A DNA stretch of 64,000 nucleotides from Amycolatopsis alba DSM 44262 (GTDB taxonomy: Bacteria; Actinomycetota; Actinomycetes; Mycobacteriales; Pseudonocardiaceae). A model generated the notes under the pieces. The model did no database searches. It had not been told where the DNA came from and saw only the letters and a program-made list of their open reading frames with translations. The translations under genes and the position numbers were made by a program. Below, one piece after another: positions 53,168-62,213 of the stretch. The DNA lies in contig NZ_KB913032.1 in NCBI RefSeq assembly GCF_000384215.1, positions 4,233,665 to 4,297,664 on the forward strand. The letters are read 5' to 3'. Within the stretch, counting starts at the first letter, position 1. Every line of letters starts with the position of its first letter.

Positions 53168-53745
53168 AGCGGCTCATGGCGGCCGTTGCCGTGCTGGCGC
53201 TCGTGGTCACGGGCTGCAGCACCGGCAAGGACGCTGTCGTCACCGGCGGCTCGTTCAACTTCGTGTCGCCGGGCGGGAAGGTCGACATCACCTACGACGT
53301 CGCGGACCGCCAGCCGTCGCCGACGCTGTCCGGCGACGACCTGATGAACGAGGGCAAGCAGCTTTCGATCGCCGACTTCCCCGGCAAGGTCATCGTGCTG
53401 AACCTGTGGGGCCAGTGGTGCGGGCCGTGCCGCGTCGAAGCGCCGGAGATGCAGAAGGTCTACGACCAGACCAAGGCGTCCGGTGTCCAGGTGGTCGGCA
53501 TCGACCTTCGCGACAACGACCGGGCCCCGGCGCAGGACTTCATGCGGGACCGGAAGCTGACGTACCCGTCGATCTACGACCCGTCGGGCCGGACGCTGCT
53601 GCAGCTCTCGGGCTACCCGCGCAACATCATCCCGTCGACGATCGTGCTGGACAAACAGCACCGCGTGGCGGCGGTGTTCCTGCGGGATCTGCTGGCCTCG
53701 GATCTGCTGCCGGTCGTGCAGCGCCTGGCCGCCGAACCGGCCTGA
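53164..53745 (+). CDS. TlpA-like thioredoxin lipoprotein (cytochrome c maturation)
   Basis: The start is ATG 53164, overlapping the previous stop, giving 193 residues. The lipobox (VVTGC, Cys18) sends it to the outer face of the membrane. The thioredoxin domain (about 60-185) has LNLWGQWCGPCRVEAPEM with Cys86 and Cys89, and the cis-Pro in GYPRNIIPSTIVLD. It probably reduces apocytochrome c cysteines, receiving electrons from CcdA encoded next. The place matches Rv0526. Confidence 0.92.
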   Translation: MKRLMAAVAVLALVVTGCSTGKDAVVTGGSFNFVSPGGKVDITYDVADRQPSPTLSGDDLMNEGKQLSIADFPGKVIVLNLWGQWCGPCRVEAPEMQKVYDQTKASGVQVVGIDLRDNDRAPAQDFMRDRKLTYPSIYDPSGRTLLQLSGYPRNIIPSTIVLDKQHRVAAVFLRDLLASDLLPVVQRLAAEPA

Positions 53746-53808
53746 CCACGGCGAGCGGTTATCCTCCTGTTCCGCCGCGTGGAGCGGCTCTGAACTGGGG
53801 AGAAAGAA

Positions 53809-54480
53809 ATGACGACCGCTTCGGACGTGCCCAGATCCGGTCAGCGTGACGCCGAGGCCATGATCGCGGAGGCCAAGAAGGCCCTCTTCGTCATGGTCGG
53901 CCTGCTCGTGGTGCTCTGGCTGATCCAGATCTACAACGCCATCGACGGCTACACGCTCGCCCTCGAATACGGGACGCGGGCGCGGGAGATCAGCTCGCTG
54001 CCCACCGTGCTGACCGCGCCGCTGATGCACTCCAGCTGGGGACACATCGAGTTCAACTCCGGGCCGCTGTTCATCTTCGGGTTCCTCGCGGCGTATCGCG
54101 GGGTGAAGAAGTTCCTCAGCGTCACGGTGCTGATCGCGGTGACGAGCGGCCTCGGCGCGTGGGCCCTGCACGATTCCGGCACGGTCGGGGTCGGTGCGAG
54201 CGGCCTGGTCATGGGGTACTTCGGGTACGTGCTCGTGCGCGGGATCTTCGACCGGCACAAGATCGACATCGTGATCGGCCTGGTCATGGCGTTGTGCTTC
54301 GCGTACCAGTTCACGAACCTGTTCCCGCAGGACGCGAGGGTCAGCTGGCAGGCGCATCTCTTCGGTTTCCTGGGCGGGTTGATCGGCGGCTGGGTGTTCC
54401 GGGACCGCCGTCCCAAGCCGGAGGTCACCGCGCCCGCGTTCCCGACCATCCCGCTCACGCCGCCCGACTCTCTCAAGTAG
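53809..54480 (+). CDS. Rhomboid-family intramembrane serine protease
   Basis: This 223-residue protein starts with ATG. About six membrane segments are visible. The catalytic Ser131 is in GVGASGLVMGYFG and His183 in WQAHLFGFLGG, and HSSWGHIEFNS carries the usual Asn. The dyad is intact, so it should cleave membrane-spanning substrates. It lies between the TlpA-like gene and ccdA, where mycobacteria have no protease. It may process a component of the c-type cytochrome assembly line, or be an unrelated insertion. Confidence 0.88.
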   Translation: MTTASDVPRSGQRDAEAMIAEAKKALFVMVGLLVVLWLIQIYNAIDGYTLALEYGTRAREISSLPTVLTAPLMHSSWGHIEFNSGPLFIFGFLAAYRGVKKFLSVTVLIAVTSGLGAWALHDSGTVGVGASGLVMGYFGYVLVRGIFDRHKIDIVIGLVMALCFAYQFTNLFPQDARVSWQAHLFGFLGGLIGGWVFRDRRPKPEVTAPAFPTIPLTPPDSLK

Positions 54481-54576
54481 CCGAGCCGGGACCAACGTCC
54501 TGACCGGGTGCGACGTAGGTCCCGTTGAGGACGCCCCGGCGTTTTCACTTCGACCACACTGCCTACGCTCAGCCGG

Positions 54577-55350
54577 GTGAACTCCGTTTCCGAGCTGGCC
54601 CTCTCCGGGCCGTTGCTGCTCGCCGCGGGTGTCGCGCTGCTGGCCGGGACGATCTCCTTCGCGTCGCCGTGCGTCGTGCCGCTGGTGCCCGGATATCTCG
54701 CGTACCTGGCGGCGCTGGTCGGCGCGGACGCCCCCGCGGTCAGCGCCGACGAGGAGCGCAAGAAGGGCCGCTACGCCGTCGTCGGCGCGGCGGCGCTGTT
54801 CGTGCTCGGGTTCACCGTCGTCTTCGTCGTGACACTCGGGACGCTGGTCTGGATCGCCGACGTCGTCGCGTTCAACCTGGAAGTCCTCCAGCGCATCGGC
54901 GGCGTGCTGACGATCGCCATGGCGCTGGTCTTCATCGGCTGGATCCCCGGACTGCAGCGCGAGTTCCGGTCGCACCACGTGCCGCGCGGCGGACTGTGGG
55001 GCGCGCCGGTGCTCGGCGCGGTGTTCGGGCTCGGCTGGACGCCGTGCATCGGGCCGACGCTGTCCGCGGTCATCTCCATGGCCAGCGCCACCGGCGGGGC
55101 GGCGGCACGCGGCTATGTGCTGATCCTGGTCTACTGCCTCGGCCTCGGCCTGCCGTTCCTCCTCATCGCGTTCGGTGCCCGCTGGGCCGTCCGGGCCACC
55201 GACTGGCTGCGCCGCCACGGCCGTCAGGTGCAGATCTTCGGCGGCGTCCTCCTGCTGATCGTCGGCCTCCTGCTGGTGACCGGCCTGTGGGGCGACATGA
55301 CCGGCTGGATCAGGAACACCCTCGTGACCGACCTCAGGCTGCCCTTGTGA
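54577..55350 (+). CDS. ccdA: Cytochrome c biogenesis thiol transporter CcdA
   Basis: This 257-residue protein starts with GTG and has six membrane segments. The redox-active cysteines are in TISFASPCVVPLVPGY and GWTPCIGPTLSA. CcdA carries reducing power across the membrane from cytoplasmic thioredoxin to extracytoplasmic TlpA/ResA-type proteins. It overlaps resB by 4 bases. The order TlpA-like, ccdA, resB, ccsB is the standard system II cluster. Confidence 0.95.
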   Translation: MNSVSELALSGPLLLAAGVALLAGTISFASPCVVPLVPGYLAYLAALVGADAPAVSADEERKKGRYAVVGAAALFVLGFTVVFVVTLGTLVWIADVVAFNLEVLQRIGGVLTIAMALVFIGWIPGLQREFRSHHVPRGGLWGAPVLGAVFGLGWTPCIGPTLSAVISMASATGGAAARGYVLILVYCLGLGLPFLLIAFGARWAVRATDWLRRHGRQVQIFGGVLLLIVGLLLVTGLWGDMTGWIRNTLVTDLRLPL

Positions 55351-56924
55351 CCACCGAATACCGCCCGACGCCGCTGAAGCGGGTCCTCGCCTTCCTGCGC
55401 AACACCTGGCGCGGGCTGACGTCGATGCGCACCGCGCTGGTGCTGCTGTTCCTGCTCGCGCTCGCCGCGATGCCCGGCGCCCTGCTGCCGCAGCGAAACC
55501 TCAACGTCGCCAAGACCGACGAGTACATCGCCGCGCACGGCTGGTGGGGCGAGCTGCTCGACCGCACGCAGTTCTTCGAGGTCTACGGCAGCGTCTGGTT
55601 CTCCGCGATCTACATCCTGCTGATGGTCTCGCTCATCGGCTGTCTCGCGCCGCGCAGTTTCGAATACGCGAAGGCGATGCGCGCGAAGCCGGTGATCACG
55701 CCGCGCAAGCTCTCGCGGATGCCGCATCACCTGTCCACCACGACCGACCGGACCCCCGAGACGGTCGTGAAGGACACGCACGAGCTGCTCAAAGGCTGGC
55801 GTCGCGTAGAGCGCGAAGAGGCCGACGGGGTCCGAAGCATCTCCGCCGAGCGCGGATACCTCCGCGAGACCGGCAACCTCGTCTTCCACTTCGGCATGCT
55901 CGGCCTGATCGTCTTCTTCGCGCTCGGCAAGCTCTTCGGCTACGAAGGCCAGGTCATCGTCCAGGCCGACAACAGCCCGTGGTGCAACTCCGGCATCCTC
56001 GGCTACGACACCTTCAACGCCGGGCTGCGCGTCGACGGCACCGACCTGAACGCCTTCTGCATCCGGCTGAAGGACTTCGAGGCGCGCTACACCGCGTCCG
56101 GGCAGGCGAACTACTACCACTCCAACATGGAGTACCAGTCCGGCGAGGACCTGCAGACCGGCGCGTGGAAGCCGTACGGGCTCGAGGTCAACTCGCCGCT
56201 GCGCACCGCGGGCGACCGCGTCTACCTGCTGAACTTCGGCTACTCCCCGAAGTTCACGGTGACCTTCCCCGACGGCACCGTGCGCACCAACATCACGCCG
56301 TGGCGTCCCGCCGACGAGCCGACGAAGCTCTCCGAAGGCGCGACCAAGATCGACCAGCCGGGCATCGCCGACCCGATCGAACGCCGCACCCGTCAGCTCG
56401 CGATCACCGGCCTGCTCGCCCCGACCGCGTTCATGCACGGCAACGTGCTGACGTCGTCGCGGCCCGAGGCGAACAAGCCGGCGGTGGCCGTCGACATCTA
56501 CCGCGGCGACCTCGGCCTCGACGCCGGTCGCGGGCAGTCGGTCTTCCAGATCGACCAGTCGCTCGTCGAGGACGGCAGGCTCAAGAAGCTCACCCGGCAG
56601 AACCTGGACCAGGGCCAGGAGACCGTGCTGGACGACGGCACGAAGGTCCGCTTCGACGGCGTCCAGGAGTGGGTGGCCATCCAGGTCTCGCACGATCCGG
56701 TGCAGGGCTGGGTGCTGGGCTGCGCGGTCGCGATGCTGATCGGGCTGGCGGGATCGTTGCTGGTCAAACGGCGCCGGGTGTGGATCCGGGTGACCCCGGC
56801 GCGTGAAGGTGAGACGGGTACCGTGATCGAGGTCGCCGGGCTGGCGCGCACCGATCAGGCGGGCTACGGCGAAGAGTTCCAGCGGATCAGCGACAAGCTG
56901 GTCCAGGGGCAGAGAGGCAACTAG
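55347..56924 (+). CDS. resB: System II cytochrome c synthetase subunit ResB (Ccs1)
   Basis: The start is GTG 55347 inside the ccdA stop, giving 525 residues. The longer open frame beginning 820 bases upstream is shadow. Three N-terminal spans (LVLLFLLALAAMPGALLPQR onward), a large extracytoplasmic domain (about 200-470) and a last span, LGCAVAMLIGLAGSLLVKRR, make the topology. ETGNLVFHFGMLGLIVFF carries a conserved His for heme. With CcsB it forms the heme-transfer channel and ligase. Stop-to-start distance to ccsB is 5 bases. Confidence 0.94.
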   Translation: MTTEYRPTPLKRVLAFLRNTWRGLTSMRTALVLLFLLALAAMPGALLPQRNLNVAKTDEYIAAHGWWGELLDRTQFFEVYGSVWFSAIYILLMVSLIGCLAPRSFEYAKAMRAKPVITPRKLSRMPHHLSTTTDRTPETVVKDTHELLKGWRRVEREEADGVRSISAERGYLRETGNLVFHFGMLGLIVFFALGKLFGYEGQVIVQADNSPWCNSGILGYDTFNAGLRVDGTDLNAFCIRLKDFEARYTASGQANYYHSNMEYQSGEDLQTGAWKPYGLEVNSPLRTAGDRVYLLNFGYSPKFTVTFPDGTVRTNITPWRPADEPTKLSEGATKIDQPGIADPIERRTRQLAITGLLAPTAFMHGNVLTSSRPEANKPAVAVDIYRGDLGLDAGRGQSVFQIDQSLVEDGRLKKLTRQNLDQGQETVLDDGTKVRFDGVQEWVAIQVSHDPVQGWVLGCAVAMLIGLAGSLLVKRRRVWIRVTPAREGETGTVIEVAGLARTDQAGYGEEFQRISDKLVQGQRGN

Positions 56925-56929
56925 AGGTC

Positions 56930-57901
56930 ATGCCGATCAACGAGACGCTGTCCCAGTACAGCGACTACTCCTACACCACCGCGACGGCGATCTACGTCCT
57001 CGCGCTGATGTTCGCGCTCATCGAGCAGGGCTTCGGGGCGAAGGGCCGCCTGGCGGCGGAGCGCTCCAAGCAGAAGGCCCGCGAGCTGGTCGGCGCGGGC
57101 GGTCCTTCGGTGACCACCGTGACGCCCGCCGAGCCGCTCCGCGAGGTCGGCCGCCCCGAGCGCATCGGCCGCATGGGCGCCGCGCTGCTGGTGCTCGCCG
57201 CGCTGCTGCACCTGGCCGCGATCGTGCTGCGAGGATTCGCCGTGCACCGCGCGCCCTGGGGCAACATGTACGAGTACGGCATGGCCACGACGTTCATCGC
57301 GGTCCTGACCTGGATCGTCATCCTGCGGAAGTTCCCGGTCCGCCACCTCACCGGCTTCCTGCTCACGCCGGTCGTGATCCTGATGTTCATCAACGGCACG
57401 ATGCTGTACACCACGGCCGCGCCGGTGCAGCCCGCGCTGCAGTCGTACTGGCTGATCATCCACGTGTCCGCGGCGATCATCGGCTCGGGCGTCTTCCTGG
57501 TCCCCGGTGTCGCGAGCGTTCTTTACCTCTTCCGCTCCGCCCACGAGGACAACCCGGCCAAGTTCCCCAAGTTCGGCCCGAAGCTGCCGACCGCGGACGT
57601 GCTCGACCGCATCGCCTACCGCACGACCATCTTCGCGTTCCCCGTCTTCACCTTCGGCGTGCTGTGCGGCGCCGTCTGGGCCGAAGCGGCTTGGGGCCGG
57701 TTCTGGGGCTGGGACCCGAAGGAGACCGTCGCGTTCGTCGCCTGGGTCATCTACGCCGCGTACCTGCACTCCCGCGCCACCGCGGGCTGGCGCGGGAAGC
57801 GGGCCGCGATCATCAACGTCGTCGGATTCTCGGCGACGGTGTTCAACCTGTTCTTCGTGAACCTGGTGACTTCGGGCCTGCACTCCTACGCCGGGGGCTG
57901 A
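56930..57901 (+). CDS. ccsB: Cytochrome c heme-attachment protein CcsB (CcsA family)
   Basis: This 323-residue protein starts with ATG and has about eight membrane segments. The heme-handling tryptophan-rich signature is WGRFWGWDPKETVAFVAWVI, and conserved histidines appear in HRAPWGNMYEYG and YLHSRATAGWRG. It brings heme across the membrane and joins it to CxxCH motifs together with ResB. It corresponds to Rv0529 (ccsA) and ends the cytochrome c operon. Confidence 0.94.
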   Translation: MPINETLSQYSDYSYTTATAIYVLALMFALIEQGFGAKGRLAAERSKQKARELVGAGGPSVTTVTPAEPLREVGRPERIGRMGAALLVLAALLHLAAIVLRGFAVHRAPWGNMYEYGMATTFIAVLTWIVILRKFPVRHLTGFLLTPVVILMFINGTMLYTTAAPVQPALQSYWLIIHVSAAIIGSGVFLVPGVASVLYLFRSAHEDNPAKFPKFGPKLPTADVLDRIAYRTTIFAFPVFTFGVLCGAVWAEAAWGRFWGWDPKETVAFVAWVIYAAYLHSRATAGWRGKRAAIINVVGFSATVFNLFFVNLVTSGLHSYAGG

Positions 57902-57980
57902 CCGTCGCCGCTGCACGCGAGCCGACTACCGTCAATACTGAGGTAGCGGGGGAAGACGTGCGCGGAGGAGGAATTCAGCG

Positions 57981-59321
57981 GTGACCGGACCCAGTGAAGA
58001 ATCGGCTCCTGGCCACCCCGAACCCGCCGAGAGCGACCAGTCCTCGGAGCTGTTCTCCGAGGACAGGACGGACTCGGCGCCGCACCCTGCCGCGAGTGCC
58101 TTCGAGGCCGAGCCGACCCAGGTCGTCCAGCCCCAGTACCCGCAGCAGCAGGGCCAGTACGCCCAGCAGCAGGCGCTGCCGCAGCCGTCGCAAGGGCAGT
58201 ACCAGCAGCCCTACGACCAGAACCTGCCCCCGTTGCACCCGCACCAGGCCCAGCAGGCGCCACCGCAGCAGCAGCCTGCCGCCCAGCAGTACCCGCCGCA
58301 GCAGCAGTACGCGCCGCAGCCGCAGCAGGCCGTCCAGCAGCCCGGTGTGCCGGGCCTCCCGCAGCCGCAGGGCAGGCACGCGCTCCCGGACGAGCTCGCC
58401 ACCGCGAGCCTGGTCAAACCGCAGAAGCGCAAGCCGCAGTCGGGCTGGCGCAAGGCGCTTTACGTCGGCTCCGGCAAGCTCGTGAACCCTGGGGAGAGCC
58501 CCGCGGACACCCGTAAGCGCGAACTGATCGCGCAGATCAACCAGCCGCTGCGCGGGTGCTACAAGATCGCGATGCTGAGCCTCAAGGGCGGCGTCGGCAA
58601 GACCACCACGACGACCACGCTCGGCTCGACGTTCGCTTCGCTGCGCGGTGACCGGGTCGTCGCCGTGGACGCGAACCCGGACCGCGGGACGCTTTCGCAG
58701 AAGATCCCGATCGAGACCACCGCGACCGTCCGCCACCTGCTGCGTGACGCGGACAAGATCACCAGGTACAGCGACGTCCGTTCCTACACCTCACAGGGCG
58801 GGAGCCGGCTGGAGATCCTCGCCAGCGAGCAGGATCCGGCGGTTTCGGAGGCGTTCTCCGAGGACGACTACCGGCGTACGGTCAACCTGCTGGAGCACTT
58901 CTACAACATCGTGCTCACCGACTGCGGGACCGGTTTGATGCACTCGGCGATGAAGGGCGTCCTGGACGTCGCGGACGCGCTGGTGGTGGTCTCGTCAGGC
59001 TCCGTGGACGGGGCGCGCAGTGCCTCGGCCACCCTCGACTGGCTGGAGGCGCACGGCTACGGTGACCTGGTCAAACGGTCCGTCGCGGTGATCAACTCGG
59101 TCCGGCCCAAGGGTGGCTCCGTCGACCTCGACAAGCTCTCCGCGCACTTCGGCGCGCGAGTCCGTTCGGTCTGCCGCATCCCGTTCGACCCGCACCTGGA
59201 AGAGGGCGCCGAGATCGAGCTGGACCGGCTCGGCGCCGACACGCGGCTGGCCTTGCTGGAACTGGCCGCCACCGTCGCCGACGGCTTCGGTGGTCAGCAG
59301 TACCAGCCGATCCAGCCCTAG
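57981..59321 (+). CDS. MinD/ParA-family ATPase with a Pro/Gln-rich N-terminal region
   Basis: This 446-residue protein starts with GTG. Residues 40-135 are Gln/Pro/Tyr rich, low complexity. The ATPase domain (about 190-430) has the deviant Walker A LSLKGGVGKTTTTTTLGSTF, VVAVDANPDRGTLSQKI, LTDCGTGLMHSAMKGVLD and VINSVRPKGG. It resembles the cytosolic MinD-like proteins near ESX systems and the Rv0530-type protein after ccsA. It likely positions a membrane complex, using the N-terminal tail for partner binding. The partner is unknown. The convergent small gene begins at the next base. Confidence 0.85.
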   Translation: MTGPSEESAPGHPEPAESDQSSELFSEDRTDSAPHPAASAFEAEPTQVVQPQYPQQQGQYAQQQALPQPSQGQYQQPYDQNLPPLHPHQAQQAPPQQQPAAQQYPPQQQYAPQPQQAVQQPGVPGLPQPQGRHALPDELATASLVKPQKRKPQSGWRKALYVGSGKLVNPGESPADTRKRELIAQINQPLRGCYKIAMLSLKGGVGKTTTTTTLGSTFASLRGDRVVAVDANPDRGTLSQKIPIETTATVRHLLRDADKITRYSDVRSYTSQGGSRLEILASEQDPAVSEAFSEDDYRRTVNLLEHFYNIVLTDCGTGLMHSAMKGVLDVADALVVVSSGSVDGARSASATLDWLEAHGYGDLVKRSVAVINSVRPKGGSVDLDKLSAHFGARVRSVCRIPFDPHLEEGAEIELDRLGADTRLALLELAATVADGFGGQQYQPIQP

Positions 59322-59504
59322 TTACTCTTTGTCCTCGTCTTTACCTTTGCGCTGCTGCTCACCGAGCTTGCGCAGGAAGTCGGGGTCGTCGTCCGGGGCC
59401 AGTGTCGGCCGCGACGAGGGCACTCCGACTCGCTCGATCCCGAACGCGCGCCACAACACCACGGCGACGGTGAGCGCTCCGATGGCCGCGAGCAGATAGA
59501 TCAT
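59322..59504 (-). CDS. Small single-span membrane protein
   Basis: This 60-residue protein has an N-terminal hydrophobic segment (MIYLLAAIGALTVAVVLW) and a charged cytoplasmic tail (DDDPDFLRKLGEQQRKGKDE). The first base of its stop is adjacent to the stop of the MinD-like gene. Small proteins with such a tail are kept next to these ATPases in Pseudonocardiales, which suggests real coding, but I know no function. An alternative is antisense noise, less likely given the clean topology. Confidence 0.65.
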   Translation of the reverse strand: MIYLLAAIGALTVAVVLWRAFGIERVGVPSSRPTLAPDDDPDFLRKLGEQQRKGKDEDKE

Positions 59505-59654
59505 GCTCGGTCCCTTTCCGCGTGGAGGACGTTGCTCAGTCCCACGAGGCTAGCCTCTTTGCCGCGCACGGGGGGACCCACGGATACCCCAATGTGACGA
59601 AGGGCCATTGCGGTCCCTTCGTCACCGGAGTCCCAATTGGGAGAAATGCCCAGG

Positions 59655-59867
59655 TCAGACCTTGCGGGCGGGCTCGCTGGCGTCGGTGGTCAGCTCGGCG
59701 AGGAGCTCGTTCACTTCGGCCTCACGGAACCGGCGGTGCCCGCCGGGAGTGCGGATCGAGCCGATCCGGCCCGCGGTCGCCCAGCGGGTAACGGTCTTGG
59801 GGTCAACCCGGAACAGGGCCGCCACTTCACCGGGGGTGAGCAACCTTCCGCCCATGGTCGCGGTCAT
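59655..59867 (-). CDS. bldC: BldC-like MerR-type DNA-binding protein
   Basis: This 70-residue protein is a single winged-helix domain with LLTPGEVAALFRVDPKTVTR, WATAGRIGSIRTPGG and HRRFREAEVNELL. It corresponds closely to Streptomyces BldC (the core VDPKTVTRWA and IRTxGGHRRxRE are shared). BldC binds direct repeats cooperatively and delays development by repressing or activating sporulation genes. A second ATG (MGGRLLTP, 12 bases in) could also start it. The gene is alone on the minus strand. Confidence 0.92.
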   Translation of the reverse strand: MTATMGGRLLTPGEVAALFRVDPKTVTRWATAGRIGSIRTPGGHRRFREAEVNELLAELTTDASEPARKV

Positions 59868-60114
59868 TTTCCGCCTCCTTCACGGCTTCACTGCTAAACC
59901 GGAGGCGGGCACAGTGCCCGTCGTGCCGGGTAGCCAACACGGCAATCGTTGCATCTCACCCGTCAGGTACTCGAACGGTTGTCCAACAGTAAAGAGCCCT
60001 TAAAGGTCAAAACCGACAACCGCGACATGGCCGCCGGGCACCGCGGTCTTGTCACAGAAGTACGAAAACGCGCCCTGATCCCGCGAATCCCGCCGTGGCC
60101 CCTAAGGTGTAGCG

Positions 60115-60588
60115 GTGGACCAGGTGGATCGGAAGATCATCGCGGCATTGCGGGAGAACGGTCGGGCTACCTACGCCGACCTCGGCCGGTCTGTCGGCCT
60201 CTCGGCGTCATCAGTGCACGAGCGGGTCGGCAAACTCGAGGCAGCCGGCGTGATCACCGGGTACCACGCCATGGTCGATCCCAGCACGGTCGGACTGGGC
60301 GTGACGGCACTGGTCGGCATCCACCCCACCGACACCGCGACCGACGAAGACGTCGCGGCCGCGCTCGGGGCGCTGGACGAGGTCGAAAGCTGCTACGCCG
60401 TCGCAGGTGACGAAGCGTTCGTGGTCAAGGTGCGGGTGGCGACCGTCGACGATCTGGAGCGGTCGCTCAACCGGCTGCGGAGGATCCCCGGCGTCGGCCG
60501 GACGAACACCACCGTCGTGCTCTCCACCCGCTTCGAAGGGCGGCCCAACAACGCGGGCCTGGAGGACGAGCGGAACGGCAACGCGTAG
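60115..60588 (+). CDS. Lrp/AsnC-family transcriptional regulator
   Basis: This 157-residue protein starts with GTG, probably leaderless since a TAAGGT box ends 7 bases upstream. The AsnC-type helix-turn-helix is DRKIIAALRENGRATYADLG, then LSASSVHERVGKLEAAGVI. The RAM effector domain has VTALVGIHPTDTATDEDVAA and CYAVAGDEAFVVKVRVATVD. It binds an amino acid to change oligomer state. Its targets are unknown. It lies 12 bases before the DUF4229 gene on the same strand and could control it and the PLP enzyme. Confidence 0.92.
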   Translation: MDQVDRKIIAALRENGRATYADLGRSVGLSASSVHERVGKLEAAGVITGYHAMVDPSTVGLGVTALVGIHPTDTATDEDVAAALGALDEVESCYAVAGDEAFVVKVRVATVDDLERSLNRLRRIPGVGRTNTTVVLSTRFEGRPNNAGLEDERNGNA

Positions 60589-60599
60589 CCTGCGTTGAT

Positions 60600-60878
60600 G
60601 TGAGCGACAATCACCTGCCCCGCGACCTGACGTTGTATGTGCTGGCCAGGTTCGCCCTGGTCGGGGTCATCGCCGGCGGGTTGCTGCTGGCCAACGTCCC
60701 ACTGCTGGTCTCGCTGCTGATCGGGCTGGTCGTCGGGCTGCCGCTGGGCATGCTGCTGCTCCGCTCGCTGAACGCGCGCGTGACGGCCGGGCTCGCCCGC
60801 CGCAACGAAAAGCGGGCTCGCGCCCGTGCCGATCTGCGCTCTCAGCTGCGCGGCGACCGGGTGGACGGGGCAGCGTGA
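60600..60878 (+). CDS. DUF4229 small membrane protein
   Basis: This 92-residue protein starts with GTG. Two hydrophobic segments (about 10-32 and 34-55: [20 protein letters not shown]) are followed by a basic tail ([19 protein letters not shown]). The family occurs next to menaquinone genes in actinobacteria. The function is unknown. It overlaps the PLP-enzyme gene by 4 bases. Confidence 0.85.
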   Translation: MSDNHLPRDLTLYVLARFALVGVIAGGLLLANVPLLVSLLIGLVVGLPLGMLLLRSLNARVTAGLARRNEKRARARADLRSQLRGDRVDGAA

Positions 60879-61957
60879 GCCGGCTGCACAGCCGCAGCTG
60901 GGTCCGCGAAGCCGTCCGCATCATCGAGGCCGACGCGAACCGCAGCGCTGACACGCACCTGCACGTCTTCCCGCTGCCCGTCGACTGGGGCATCGACCTG
61001 TACCTGAAGGACGAGTCCGTCCACCCGACCGGCTCGCTCAAGCACCGGCTCGCGCGCTCGCTGTTCCTGTACGGCCTGGTGAACGGCCAGATCGGGCAGG
61101 ACACCGTGCTCGTCGAGGCCTCCAGCGGCTCGACGGCGGTTTCGGAGGCGTACTTCGCGCGGATGCTCGGCCTGCGGTTCATCACCGTGGTGCCGCGCAG
61201 CACCTCGCCGGAGAAGATCGCGCTCATCGAGTTCTACGGCGGCGAATGCCACTACGTCGACCGCGCGCCGGACATGTACCCGGAGGCCGAGAGGCTCGCT
61301 TCGGAGTGCAACGGCCACTACCTCGACCAGTTCACCTACGCCGAGCGCGCGACCGACTGGCGCGGAAACAACAACATCGCCGAATCGGTGTACGCGCAGA
61401 TGCAGTCCGAGCGGCACCCCGTGCCGACGTGGATCGTGGTCGGCGCCGGGACCGGCGGCACGAGCGCGACCTTCGGCCGCTACGTGCGCTACAAGCGGCA
61501 CACCACGAAGATCGCCGTCGTCGACCCGGAGAACTCGTCGTTCTACGGCGCATGGGAGACCGGCGCGCTCGACTACGCGACCGGCATGCCGTCGCGGATC
61601 GAGGGAATCGGGCGGCCGCGCGTCGAGCCGTCGTTCGTGCCCGGTGTGATCGACGAGATGCTGCAGGTGCCGGACGCCGCTTCGCTGGCGGCGATCCGCG
61701 TGCTGCGCGAGCGGACCGGGCACTGGGCGGGCGGCTCGACCGGCACGAACCTCTTCGGCGCTTTCACCCTGATCTCGCGGATGGTTTCGGAAGGCCAGGC
61801 CGGCAGCATCGTCACGCTGCTGTGCGACGGCGGCGAGCGGTACGCGAACACGTACTACGACGACGCGTGGCTGGCGCAGAAGGACATCGACATCGCGCCC
61901 TACCTGGAGAAGTACCGGGAGTTCCTGGTGAGCGGGAAGCTCGCTCCGGAAGCCTGA
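60875..61957 (+). CDS. Cds1-like PLP-dependent cysteine desulfhydrase / cysteine synthase family
   Basis: This 360-residue fold-type II PLP enzyme has the lysine in [15 protein letters not shown] (Lys56), phosphate loop [39 protein letters not shown], and [17 protein letters not shown]. It closely resembles M. tuberculosis Rv3684 (Cds1), which breaks cysteine into hydrogen sulfide, ammonia and pyruvate. Here it sits beside the Lrp regulator and menaquinone genes rather than in the Rv3684 context. A cysteine-synthase role is the alternative. The gene overlaps DUF4229 by 4 bases, so the two are co-translated. Confidence 0.85.
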   Translation: MSRLHSRSWVREAVRIIEADANRSADTHLHVFPLPVDWGIDLYLKDESVHPTGSLKHRLARSLFLYGLVNGQIGQDTVLVEASSGSTAVSEAYFARMLGLRFITVVPRSTSPEKIALIEFYGGECHYVDRAPDMYPEAERLASECNGHYLDQFTYAERATDWRGNNNIAESVYAQMQSERHPVPTWIVVGAGTGGTSATFGRYVRYKRHTTKIAVVDPENSSFYGAWETGALDYATGMPSRIEGIGRPRVEPSFVPGVIDEMLQVPDAASLAAIRVLRERTGHWAGGSTGTNLFGAFTLISRMVSEGQAGSIVTLLCDGGERYANTYYDDAWLAQKDIDIAPYLEKYREFLVSGKLAPEA

Positions 61958-62000
61958 CCGGCAGGGTCGCTCGGTGCTGATCCAGCGTGCCGCGGGGGTG

Positions 62001-62051
62001 TTGCGAAAGCCACTTTCGCAACCTTCAACGTTGCGAAAGTGGCTTTCGCAA
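62001..62051. repeat. 22-7-22 perfect palindrome, identical core to 42540-42582
   Basis: Arms 62001-62022 and 62030-62051 are exact complements around CTTCAAC. The 50-base stretch GAAAGCC...CAACCT is identical to the copy in element B, 19.5 kb away, while flanking DNA differs. Confidence 0.9.
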
Positions 62052-62213
62052 CCTCGGCTGGGCGGCCCTACCTCAGGTTCGCCGGATCACCAAAGGAGCA
62101 AGGGACCTTTGCTATCGCCGGGGCCGTATCTTGTGGCTGCCTGGTGCCGCGACGGGCACGGGTAGTGGGTCGAAGCGGGAAACCCAAGGGATGAACGGTC
62201 CGTTCAGCCCCGT

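Noticed and set aside
54525..56924. Extended frame upstream of resB covering ccdA
   Set aside because: Upstream part is out of frame with ccdA and Arg/Ala rich. The GTG at 55347 matches the family start.
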